Counted from the stretch's first letter, positions 1 through 5,878 are shown. The stretch: DNA of 5,887 nt from Nocardia sp. (GCA_013361595.1 JABFXT010000454.1:1-5887); one strand, 5' to 3'. Notes: generated by a model from the sequence alone, not told the origin. Made by a program: numbers and translations.

Positions 1-425
1 CACTGCTCGCTCCCTGCCCAAATCTCGATTCGGCCCCGCTGGACTGGAACCGGCTCGGCCCGTCCTATCTGCGGGAACTGCTCGCGGTGCTGGAGCAGCG
101 CGGATATCGCGGCATCGCCACGCAGTTCACCGTCGACCGGCTCGACACGCCCGCCACCTGGCTGGATCAGGGCATGCTCGCCGGAAGCCCGTTCTCCGCC
201 GCGCACCTGTTCCGCCAGACCGGCCCCTTCCGCACCCGGAATCTCGCGCGCGGCAGGGAGAACGTGGTCCTGGCCGGATGCGGGACCACCCCGGGCGTCG
301 GGGTGCCGACCGCGCTGCTGTCGGGAAAACTCGCGGCACAGCGCATTGTGGGCGAGAATCGCGGTGCTCGGACGCGCGCCCCCGCGACCGTCCGGCGGCC
401 TCCCGCGACGGAAGCCGTAAACTGA
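1..425 (+). CDS. crtI: Phytoene desaturase CrtI, C-terminal part (5' end outside window)
   Basis: This is the last 140 codons of a FAD-dependent phytoene desaturase, the enzyme that introduces conjugated double bases into phytoene on the way to lycopene-type carotenoids; it is membrane-associated in this family. The reading frame is open from the first complete codon at position 3 to a TGA at 423-425. The conserved C-terminal FAD-binding segment of CrtI proteins is visible: a GSPFSAAHLFRQTGPFR stretch, then VVLAGCGTTPGVGVP and ALLSGKLAAQRI, corresponding to the family's GAGTxPGxGxP...SGxxAA pattern. The final ~25 residues (rich in Arg, Ala, Pro) are a poorly conserved tail. It is followed after 59 bases by the mannosyltransferase gene and then crtB, so it is probably the upstream member of one operon. 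The N-terminal dinucleotide-binding motif is not in the window, so a related carotenoid oxidase or isomerase cannot be fully excluded; the neighbouring crtB makes desaturase much the likeliest. Confidence 0.88.
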   Translation, partial: LLAPCPNLDSAPLDWNRLGPSYLRELLAVLEQRGYRGIATQFTVDRLDTPATWLDQGMLAGSPFSAAHLFRQTGPFRTRNLARGRENVVLAGCGTTPGVGVPTALLSGKLAAQRIVGENRGARTRAPATVRRPPATEAVN

Positions 426-466
426 GCGCCGACCTATTCGCCCGCGGTTGCGACCGCCGACCATCC

Positions 467-474
467 AGGGGGGA
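467..474 (+). promoter_or_regulatory. Ribosome binding site of the mannosyltransferase gene
   Basis: A purine run, AGGGGGGA, ends 10 bases before the ATG at 485. It supports this ATG over the in-frame ATG at 500 and over the upstream in-frame starts beginning at 278, which lie inside crtI and would add a non-hydrophobic, unconserved extension. Confidence 0.55.
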
Positions 475-484
475 CCGACACCGG

Positions 485-2170
485 ATGCCAGCCCCCTATA
501 TGCACACCACGACCACCACTGTTCCCGTCGCCGATACCGGCACGGCGATCCCGGATCCGCGGCTCGCGCGGCCGGCAGGACGTGCCGGATTCGCGCCCGG
601 GTTCCGGGGTTGGCTGCGGTTCTGCGCCGACTTCCTGCGCAGCCCGGAAGGTCATGCGGCACTGCTCGGATTCGCCGGCGCCGTGATGATCACCTTCGGC
701 GGTTTCGGCGCCGGCGGCGTACGGAAACGCGATCCGCTGCTCGAGACGGTCCATCTGTCCTGGCTCCGGTTCGGGCACGGGTACGCCCTGTCGATGATCT
801 GTGTCTGGGCCGGGGTGCTGATGATGGTGGCCGCATGGGTGCGGCTCGGCCGGATAACCCTGGGCTTCGGCGGCCACACCGGCGAGGTGCGGCTCAACGA
901 GCTGCGGGCCATCGTCGGAATCTGGATCGCCCCGCTGATGTTCGCGGTGCCCATGTTCAGCCGCGACGCGTACTCCTATCTCGCCCAGGGCGCGCTGCTG
1001 CGCGACGGGTTCGACCCGTATCAAGTGGGCCCGGTCGCCAACCCGGGCATCCTGCTCGACAATGTGAGCACCGTCTGGACCACCACCACCGCGCCCTACG
1101 GTCCGGTGTTCCTGCTGATGGGTCGCGCGATCACCGCGGTCACCGGAGACAGCGTGGTCGGCGGGACGATCGCGTTGCGCTTCGTCATGCTGCCCGGTCT
1201 GGTGCTCATGATGTGGGCGGTGCCCTACCTGACGAAACATCTCGGCGGCCGGCCCGCCGTCGCCCTGTGGCTGGCGGTGCTCAACCCGCTGGTGCTGATC
1301 CATCTGATCGGCGGCGTACACAACGAGATGCTGATGGTCGGCCTGATGTGCGCCGGGATCGCGCTGGTCCTGGAACGCCATCATGTGGCGGGGATCGTGG
1401 TGGTGGCCATCGGCGTCGCGATCAAGGCGACCGCAGGTGTCGCATTGCCGTTCCTGGTGTGGATCTGGATGTTGCACGAACGGGACCGCCGCGCCGAAGA
1501 CGGCCAGCGCGCCGCCCTGGCCACCAGCAGCCGTGAGTTCCTGGCCCACCACTGGAAGATGTTCGCCAAGATCGCCGGCCTCGGTCTCGCGGTGTTCGCG
1601 GCCGTCTTCGTGGCGGCTTCGGCGATCGCCGGGGTCGGGATCGGCTGGCTCACCGCGCTGTCGGGCTCGCGCAAGATCATCAACTGGTTGTCGCTGCCCA
1701 CTGTCATGGCGCACGCCGTCACCTGGATCACCCCGTTCGGCCTGGATTCGACCCTCGAAGTGACCCGTATGCTCTGCATGCTGGCGCTGCTGGTGCTGCT
1801 GGTGTGGACATGGTGGCGGTTCACACTCACCGACCGTGACGCGGTGCTCCGCATCCTGATCGCCTTCGTCGCGATCGTGATCCTGTCGCCTGCCGCCCTG
1901 CCCTGGTACTACTCGTGGCCGCTGGCGCTGGCCGCCGGCTTCGCCCTGTCCACCACCACGCTCATGACGCTGGTCGGTGTCTGTACGTGGCTGATGCTGG
2001 TGTTCCAGCCCGACGGTTCGATCGGTCTGTACAACTTCTGGCATGTAGCTGCCGCGACCTTCGCGTCGGTGGTCGCCGCGCTCTCGCTGCGCACTATCGA
2101 CCCGCTGCGATTGCGCGGCACACCCCGCGCGGTCCCCGTCCCCACCCCCGCGGTCACCAGCGGTCTGTGA
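485..2170 (+). CDS. mptA: Alpha-(1->6)-mannopyranosyltransferase, MptA-like GT-C membrane protein
   Basis: The 561-residue product is a polytopic membrane glycosyltransferase of the MptA/MptB family, which uses polyprenyl-phosphomannose outside the membrane to elongate the alpha-1,6-mannan backbone of lipomannan and lipoarabinomannan. About 12-13 hydrophobic segments can be seen, roughly at residues 58-76, 99-119, 141-157, 228-249, 256-276, 281-296, 300-330 (probably two), 363-388, 428-444, 454-471, 478-507 (possibly two) and 520-535. The loop after the third contains FSRDAYSYLAQG (158-169), the acidic site typical of GT-C enzymes, here D161. GGVHNEMLM (276-284) and the NPLVLIHL stretch before it are family-like. 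The first ~40 and last ~20 residues are polar tails. MptA is preferred over the paralogue MptB because the downstream genes match Rv2175c and pknL. The family has also been catalogued as a carotene-biosynthesis-associated membrane protein (TIGR03459, from memory), which fits its place between crtI and crtB. Its TGA overlaps the crtB start. Confidence 0.85.
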   Translation: MPAPYMHTTTTTVPVADTGTAIPDPRLARPAGRAGFAPGFRGWLRFCADFLRSPEGHAALLGFAGAVMITFGGFGAGGVRKRDPLLETVHLSWLRFGHGYALSMICVWAGVLMMVAAWVRLGRITLGFGGHTGEVRLNELRAIVGIWIAPLMFAVPMFSRDAYSYLAQGALLRDGFDPYQVGPVANPGILLDNVSTVWTTTTAPYGPVFLLMGRAITAVTGDSVVGGTIALRFVMLPGLVLMMWAVPYLTKHLGGRPAVALWLAVLNPLVLIHLIGGVHNEMLMVGLMCAGIALVLERHHVAGIVVVAIGVAIKATAGVALPFLVWIWMLHERDRRAEDGQRAALATSSREFLAHHWKMFAKIAGLGLAVFAAVFVAASAIAGVGIGWLTALSGSRKIINWLSLPTVMAHAVTWITPFGLDSTLEVTRMLCMLALLVLLVWTWWRFTLTDRDAVLRILIAFVAIVILSPAALPWYYSWPLALAAGFALSTTTLMTLVGVCTWLMLVFQPDGSIGLYNFWHVAAATFASVVAALSLRTIDPLRLRGTPRAVPVPTPAVTSGL

Positions 2171-3138
2171 GCCACGCGAGTCCCGGTCGGTCCGACGAGC
2201 AATCGCTGTCGACGGGCCACGGTGCCGGGCCGGGTGACTACCGGTACTGCCGCCGGATCGCCGCGGCGCACGGCCGTACCTACTTTCTGGCGACCCGGCT
2301 CCTCTCGGCCGACCGCCGGCCGGCGGTACACGCGCTGTACGCCTTCGCCCGCACGGTGGACGATCTGGTCGACGATCCGAATAGCCCGGGCGAGGCGGTG
2401 ACCGCGCTGGACACCGTCGAGTATCGGCTCCGGACCGTATGGTCGCGTCCCGGAGACGCCGCCGGGCCCCCACCGGTCGGGCCACCACCCCCGGAATTCG
2501 ACCGGGTCGTGGCGCCGCTCACCGATACCGTCACCCGATTCGCGATCGAGCCCCGGCACTTCTGGACCTTCCTGGACTCCATGCGCATGGATGCCCCGGA
2601 ATCCCCGCTGTTCCGCAACCGCTACCCGACGATGGCGGCTCTCCACGAGTACATGCGCGGATCGGCCGCGGCCATCGGTCTGCAATTACTGCCCGTACTG
2701 GGCACCGTCTGCCCGGTGGCCGAAGCGGAACCCGCCGCGGCGGCGCTCGGCAACGCCTTCCAGCTCACCAATTTCCTGCGCGATATCGGCGAGGACCTCG
2801 ACCGCGACCGGATCTATCTCCCGGCCGCGGACCTGGCCGCGTTCGGAGTGGACGAGGCACTGCTCACCGACGGCCGCCGCACCGGCCGCACCGATCGGCG
2901 CCTGCGCCGGGCGCTGGCCCATCTGATCGCGGTGAACCGCGAGCTGTACCGCGACGCGCAGCCGGGAATCGAACTGCTGAGTCCTCGGGTGCGCCCCGCC
3001 ATCCGCACGGCCGCGACCCTCTACGCGGCCATTCTCGACCGGATAGAGGACAGCGGCTACGCCGTGTTCGAGCAGCGCGCAGTGGTACCGCGGCACCGGC
3101 GGCTGCGACTGGCCGCGGGCGCGGTACTGGGTGGCTGA
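2167..3138 (+). CDS. crtB: Phytoene synthase CrtB
   Basis: The 323-residue product belongs to the squalene/phytoene synthase family and condenses two geranylgeranyl diphosphates head-to-head to phytoene, the first committed carotenoid step. Both Mg-diphosphate-binding aspartate motifs are present: DDLVD at residues 65-69 and RDIGEDLDRDRIYLP around 205-219 (D206, D210). Other family signatures are YCRRIAAAHGRTYFLATRLL (27-46), YMRGSAAAIG (162-171) and GNAFQLTNFLRD before the second motif. The length is normal for bacterial CrtB. I chose GTG 2167 because it overlaps the mptA TGA in a GTGA junction, typical of translational coupling, and gives the expected ~25-residue lead-in before YRYC; starts upstream in this frame lie inside mptA. 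No strong Shine-Dalgarno precedes it, which fits reinitiation. A short proline-rich stretch at 101-109 (PPPVGPPPP) looks like a lineage-specific loop. It is the last gene of the plus-strand group and converges on the DNA-binding protein gene. Confidence 0.93.
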   Translation: MSHASPGRSDEQSLSTGHGAGPGDYRYCRRIAAAHGRTYFLATRLLSADRRPAVHALYAFARTVDDLVDDPNSPGEAVTALDTVEYRLRTVWSRPGDAAGPPPVGPPPPEFDRVVAPLTDTVTRFAIEPRHFWTFLDSMRMDAPESPLFRNRYPTMAALHEYMRGSAAAIGLQLLPVLGTVCPVAEAEPAAAALGNAFQLTNFLRDIGEDLDRDRIYLPAADLAAFGVDEALLTDGRRTGRTDRRLRRALAHLIAVNRELYRDAQPGIELLSPRVRPAIRTAATLYAAILDRIEDSGYAVFEQRAVVPRHRRLRLAAGAVLGG

Positions 3139-3141
3139 GCC

Positions 3142-3160
3142 GAACCGATCAGATCGGTTC
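3142..3160. terminator. Perfect palindrome at convergent gene ends, candidate bidirectional terminator
   Basis: GAACCGATC at 3142-3150 and its exact reverse complement GATCGGTTC at 3152-3160 flank a single A. In RNA this could fold as a 7-bp stem (GAACCGA/TCGGTTC) with a five-base TCAGA loop. It begins 3 bases after the crtB stop and contains the minus-strand stop codon (3149-3151), so it sits where transcripts from both sides end. There is no T-tract, as is common for actinobacterial terminators; an alternative is a protein-binding dyad. Confidence 0.5.
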
Positions 3161-3517
3161 CGCGGCAGCCCGGCGGAGCACCTCACGCGCCAGCGGCCCG
3201 TGCAGTGCGTCCACCGGTTTACCCGGCAAGGTGTCGTCGTCGGTGAAGATCCATTCCAGGATCTCCTCGTCGGTGTACTTGGCGTCCCGCATCACCGTGA
3301 TCAACCCGGGCAGAAACCTCAGCACAGCGCCGGTGTCGTCGAAGAAGATCTCCGGGACCCCGGCCACGCCGTCGCGCCGGACGGCCAGCAGTTGGTTGTC
3401 GCGCAGCATCTGATGCACCCGGGTCACCACGACGCCCAGTTGTTTCGCGACTTCGGGCAGCGCGAGCAGGGGTACCGAGGCGGGCAGGACATCGGTACTA
3501 CAGGGGAAGGCACTCAC
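3149..3517 (-). CDS. Rv2175c-like winged-helix DNA-binding protein, probable PknL substrate
   Basis: The 122-residue product resembles M. tuberculosis Rv2175c, a small DNA-binding protein reported to be phosphorylated by PknL. A MerR/excisionase-type helix-turn-helix runs from about residue 19 to 46 (LPEVAKQLGVVV followed by a second helix ending MLRDNQLLAVRR), then a wing-like VPEIFF strand (54-59) and the conserved FLPGLITVMRDA (68-79), EEILEWIFT (84-92) and RPVDALH-like KPVDALHG (100-107) blocks. The frame stays open upstream to 4054, but that part is antisense to pknL. GTG 3517 gives a 19-residue tail before the domain and has a TANNNT -10 at leaderless spacing; TTG 3526 is an alternative. 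The homologue, from memory about 146 residues, has a longer tail with a phosphorylated Thr9; here Thr8 is the only Thr in the tail. The gene is divergent from pknL and convergent with crtB. The target site and regulatory role are unknown. Confidence 0.85.
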   Translation of the reverse strand: MSAFPCSTDVLPASVPLLALPEVAKQLGVVVTRVHQMLRDNQLLAVRRDGVAGVPEIFFDDTGAVLRFLPGLITVMRDAKYTDEEILEWIFTDDDTLPGKPVDALHGPLAREVLRRAAAEPI

Positions 3518-3525
3518 GGAAGACA

Positions 3526-3531
3526 ACCGTA
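3526..3531 (-). promoter_or_regulatory. Candidate -10 element for a leaderless transcript of the DNA-binding protein gene
   Basis: Read on the minus strand the hexamer is TACGGT, matching the actinobacterial TANNNT -10 consensus. It ends 8 bases before the GTG at 3517, which would put transcription start at or next to the start codon. No purine-rich ribosome site precedes this GTG, consistent with leaderless initiation. No clear -35 is visible. Short motifs like this occur by chance. Confidence 0.35.
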
Positions 3532-3633
3532 GACGCTGCGCGCCGCCCCGCCGTGACACACCCACGCCGACCCGGCCGATACCATCGACAACAGCCGCGC
3601 GAGGCGGCCACCGTGTGGACGCGGTAGGAAAGT

Positions 3634-3640
3634 GGAGAGG
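3634..3640 (+). promoter_or_regulatory. Ribosome binding site that decides the pknL start
   Basis: GGAGAGG precedes GTG 3644; its GGAG core lies 6 bases from that codon. The other in-frame GTG at 3632 would place this site inside the coding region and has only a close AGGAA (3626-3630) before it. GTG 3644 is therefore favoured. Confidence 0.55.
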
Positions 3641-3643
3641 TTC

Positions 3644-5575
3644 GTGACAGCCGGAACAGAATTGATCGGTGCCGTACTCGACCGGCGCTACCGGATCGAC
3701 GCACCGATCGCCCGCGGTGGGATGTCGATGGTGTTCCGCGGTGTGGACACTCGCCTGGGCCGTCAGGTCGCCATCAAGGTGATGGACCCCAAGTTCGCCG
3801 GTGACCCCCAGTTCCTGAGCCGTTTCGAATTCGAGGCCCGAGCGGTCGCCGGACTCAAACACTCCTCCCTGGTCGAGGTCTACGACCAGGGCATCGACGG
3901 TGAGTACCCGTTCCTCGTCATGGAGTTGGTACAGGGCGGTACCCTCCGCGAACTGCTGCGCGAACGCGGTCCGATGCCCCCGCACGCGGTGCGCGCGGTA
4001 GCCGAACCGGTGCTCGCCGCGATCGGTGTCGCGCACGACGCGGGGCTGGTCCATCGTGATGTGAAACCGGAGAACGTGCTCATCTCCGATTCCGGCGATG
4101 TCAAGATCGCCGACTTCGGGCTCGTCCGCGCGGTCGCCGCCGCCAACACCACCTCGGCCAGTGTCATCCTCGGCACCGCGGCCTATCTGTCACCGGAACA
4201 GGTGACCTCCGGAAGCGCCGACGCCCGCAGCGATGTGTACGCGTTCGGGATCCTGATCTTCGAACTGCTCACCGGCCGGGTGCCGTTCACCGGCGACAAC
4301 TCGCTGTCGATCGCCTATCAGCGGGTGGAGAACGACGTACCGAGCCCCAGCGAGTTCATCGCCGGCGTGCCGCCCGAATTCGATCGGCTGGTCGCCCGCG
4401 CCACCGCCCGGGAGCCCGGACACCGATTCGCCGACGCCGGCGAAATGGTCGCCGAACTACGCGCTGTCGCCGCCCGCCTGGATCTGCCCGCCTACCGGGT
4501 ACCGGCGCCCCGCGAGTCGGTCGAACACACCAGCGCCCGGCATCCGGTCACCCGGCCGGCCCCCGAACCCGCCACGGTCGCCGGCCCACAGGCCACGCGG
4601 ATGGTGACCACCGCCCGTCCCCGGAACGAGCCGCCCGCGCCCACCTACATCCCCCCGCAGCAACCCACCCAGTACAGCGCCTATCAGGAGTCCCGGGCCA
4701 ACCACCGGCGCAACGGGATGATCTGGGCAGCGGTGGTGGTGGTGCTGACCCTGCTCGTCGGAATCGGCGGCTGGTGGCTGGGGATGGGCCGCTACGCCAC
4801 TGTCCCCTCGGTCGCCGGAATGACGTTGGAGAAGGCCACCGCCGAGCTACAGGACGCCGGATTCGAGACCGGCACCCGGGACAAGGCCTCCGATACCGTC
4901 CCGGTCGGCGGCGTAGTGGGTACCGATCCCGGCCCGGGCGCCCGCGAAACCAAGGGCTCCACCGTCGACGTTCTGGTCTCCAGCGGAAAACCCCAGGTAC
5001 CCGCGGCCTCCCCCGGCGACGATTGGGACCGTGTCCAGCAGCTGATCCGTGATCAGGGCCTGCAACCGGTCGACGGCGGCGAAGTCGCCAGCACCGCGCC
5101 CGAAGGGACCCTGGCCCGGATCGACCCCGGCCCCGGCACCGTCCTGCCCGCCGGCGCCCGGGTACAGATCTGGAAGAGCAACGGATCGAAACCCGTTCAG
5201 CTACCGGACCTCCGCGCCGCCACACCGGAACAGGCCAGGAAGAAACTCACCGACCTCGGACTCACCGTCGGCGGCGAACGCCCGGTCTACGACAAACTCG
5301 TCGAAGTGGGCCGTGTGGTCGGCACCGACCCGACCGTCGGCACCACTGTCGACGCCGGTTCCTCGGTGACCCTGCTGGTCTGCGAAGCGGTCACCATGCC
5401 GTCGGTCATGGGCAAGAGGGTGTCCGACGCCCGGCAGACCCTGGAATCCCTGGGGCTGACGGTCCAGGTACGGCAGCTAGCCCCCCTGGACTCCTCGGCC
5501 GTGGTCTCCCAGAATCCGCCGGCGAACGCCAACGTGGAGCCCGGGACAACGGTCACCATCGTGGCCTTCCCCTGA
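3644..5575 (+). CDS. pknL: Transmembrane Ser/Thr protein kinase PknL with four PASTA domains
   Basis: The 643-residue product is a Hanks-type receptor kinase. The cytoplasmic kinase domain (about 16-275) is complete: glycine loop IARGGMS (22-28), VAIK lysine K45, helix-C glutamate E64, catalytic HRDVKPEN (137-144, D139), DFG (157-159), GTAAYLSPE (177-185) and SDVYAFG (196-202). The activation loop carries Thr169, Thr170 and Thr178. A Pro-rich linker (about 285-356) ending in basic residues leads to one membrane segment (359-382), then four extracytoplasmic PASTA repeats at roughly 385-448, 451-513, 518-580 and 583-643, a module that usually binds peptidoglycan fragments. PknL is preferred over PknB because of the divergent Rv2175c-like neighbour and close kinase-domain similarity, including RGPMPPHAV, LVHRDVKPEN and ADFGLVRAVAAA. 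As I recall it, M. tuberculosis PknL is about 399 residues and ends soon after the membrane segment, so this protein has the fuller, PASTA-bearing form. Its only cysteine is Cys580, outside the membrane. Confidence 0.93.
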   Translation: MTAGTELIGAVLDRRYRIDAPIARGGMSMVFRGVDTRLGRQVAIKVMDPKFAGDPQFLSRFEFEARAVAGLKHSSLVEVYDQGIDGEYPFLVMELVQGGTLRELLRERGPMPPHAVRAVAEPVLAAIGVAHDAGLVHRDVKPENVLISDSGDVKIADFGLVRAVAAANTTSASVILGTAAYLSPEQVTSGSADARSDVYAFGILIFELLTGRVPFTGDNSLSIAYQRVENDVPSPSEFIAGVPPEFDRLVARATAREPGHRFADAGEMVAELRAVAARLDLPAYRVPAPRESVEHTSARHPVTRPAPEPATVAGPQATRMVTTARPRNEPPAPTYIPPQQPTQYSAYQESRANHRRNGMIWAAVVVVLTLLVGIGGWWLGMGRYATVPSVAGMTLEKATAELQDAGFETGTRDKASDTVPVGGVVGTDPGPGARETKGSTVDVLVSSGKPQVPAASPGDDWDRVQQLIRDQGLQPVDGGEVASTAPEGTLARIDPGPGTVLPAGARVQIWKSNGSKPVQLPDLRAATPEQARKKLTDLGLTVGGERPVYDKLVEVGRVVGTDPTVGTTVDAGSSVTLLVCEAVTMPSVMGKRVSDARQTLESLGLTVQVRQLAPLDSSAVVSQNPPANANVEPGTTVTIVAFP

Positions 5576-5659
5576 CAGCCACTCGGACGGACTCGGGCCG
5601 GAACGGATCGGGTGGCGGAACTGCCGCGATACCGGTTCGCCCGTGAAGCATCGGTATGA

Positions 5660-5684
5660 GGTGCGCCCGCGCCACCTGCGCACC
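5660..5684 (+). terminator. Candidate hairpin downstream of pknL
   Basis: GGTGCGC (5660-5666) pairs perfectly with GCGCACC (5678-5684) across an 11-base loop. An overlapping alternative stem, AGGTG (5659-5663) with CACCT (5673-5677), is mutually exclusive with it. It lies 84 bases after the pknL stop, with no T-tract. It may end pknL transcription, but GC-rich DNA yields such stems by chance. Confidence 0.3.
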
Positions 5685-5767
5685 GTGAGCCGACCCGGGG
5701 CATATCTTCGCCGGCGGGACCCGGTTCGCACCTGGGTCAGGGTGTGTTTGTGGAGATGTGGGGGTGG

Positions 5768-5810
5768 GGTTGCTCGTGAAGGTGAGGGGATCAGGTTGCT
5801 CGTGAAGGTG
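5768..5810. repeat. 17-base direct repeat, two copies 26 bases apart
   Basis: GGTTGCTCGTGAAGGTG occurs identically at 5768-5784 and 5794-5810, with a 9-base gap (AGGGGATCA). It lies within a non-coding, C-poor stretch. Such a pair may be a binding-site doublet or part of a dispersed intergenic repeat; the sequence shows only the repetition. Confidence 0.85.
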
Positions 5811-5820
5811 CTGTGTTTTG

Positions 5821-5878
5821 GCGCGCTGGCGCGCGCGGGGTTGAGGCCCCCTCAGTCTCGCCGTTAAGGCCACGAGAC
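5821..5878. repeat. Three adjacent inverted repeats, structured element
   Basis: Three stems follow almost without gaps: GCGCGC-TGGC-GCGCGC (5821-5836), GGGG-TTGAGG-CCCC (5837-5850) and GTCTCG (5855-5860) with CGAGAC (5873-5878) across a 12-base loop. The series may continue past the window edge. It could be a terminator cluster, a structured RNA or the edge of an intergenic repeat family; none of these can be settled here. Confidence 0.45.

Larger units (their letters stand above)
3518..3643. promoter_or_regulatory. Divergent intergenic region between the DNA-binding protein gene and pknL
   Basis: The 126-base spacer must carry the outward promoters of both genes. For pknL, a TACCAT (3580-3585) fits TANNNT, and GTGACA (3553-3558) resembles a -35, but the 21-base gap between them is too wide for a confident pair. 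A small dyad, CCAC-CGT-GTGG (3608-3618), lies 25 bases before the pknL start and could be an operator. All individual elements are weak; the region's role follows from gene orientation. Confidence 0.4.

Noticed and set aside
278..484. Upstream in-frame extension of mptA
   Set aside because: It overlaps crtI in another frame, gives an Arg-rich unconserved leader and bypasses the ribosome site at 467-474.
434..2488. Minus-strand open frame of 684 codons opposite mptA and crtB
   Set aside because: Its product is rich in Arg, Gly, His and Gln with no domain or membrane pattern. The plus strand carries clear mptA and crtB motifs, so this is a high-GC antisense shadow.
3632..3643. GTG 3632 as the pknL start
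   Set aside because: It adds only four residues and has a poorly spaced ribosome site, while GTG 3644 has GGAG at 6 bases. It remains possible.
3518..4054. N-terminal extension of the Rv2175c-like protein
   Set aside because: It runs antisense through the pknL kinase domain and would double the family's usual length.
5760..5789. G-quadruplex in the G-rich stretch
   Set aside because: Only three runs of four or more G occur and one loop is 16 bases, so it does not meet the usual four-run pattern.
5643..5867. Plus-strand 74-codon frame after pknL
   Set aside because: Arg-rich, no motif, no good ribosome site, and it runs through the repeats and hairpins.
5553..5873. Minus-strand 106-codon frame
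   Set aside because: Overlaps the pknL 3' end, crosses the repeat region and shows only Pro/Thr/Arg-rich low-complexity sequence.
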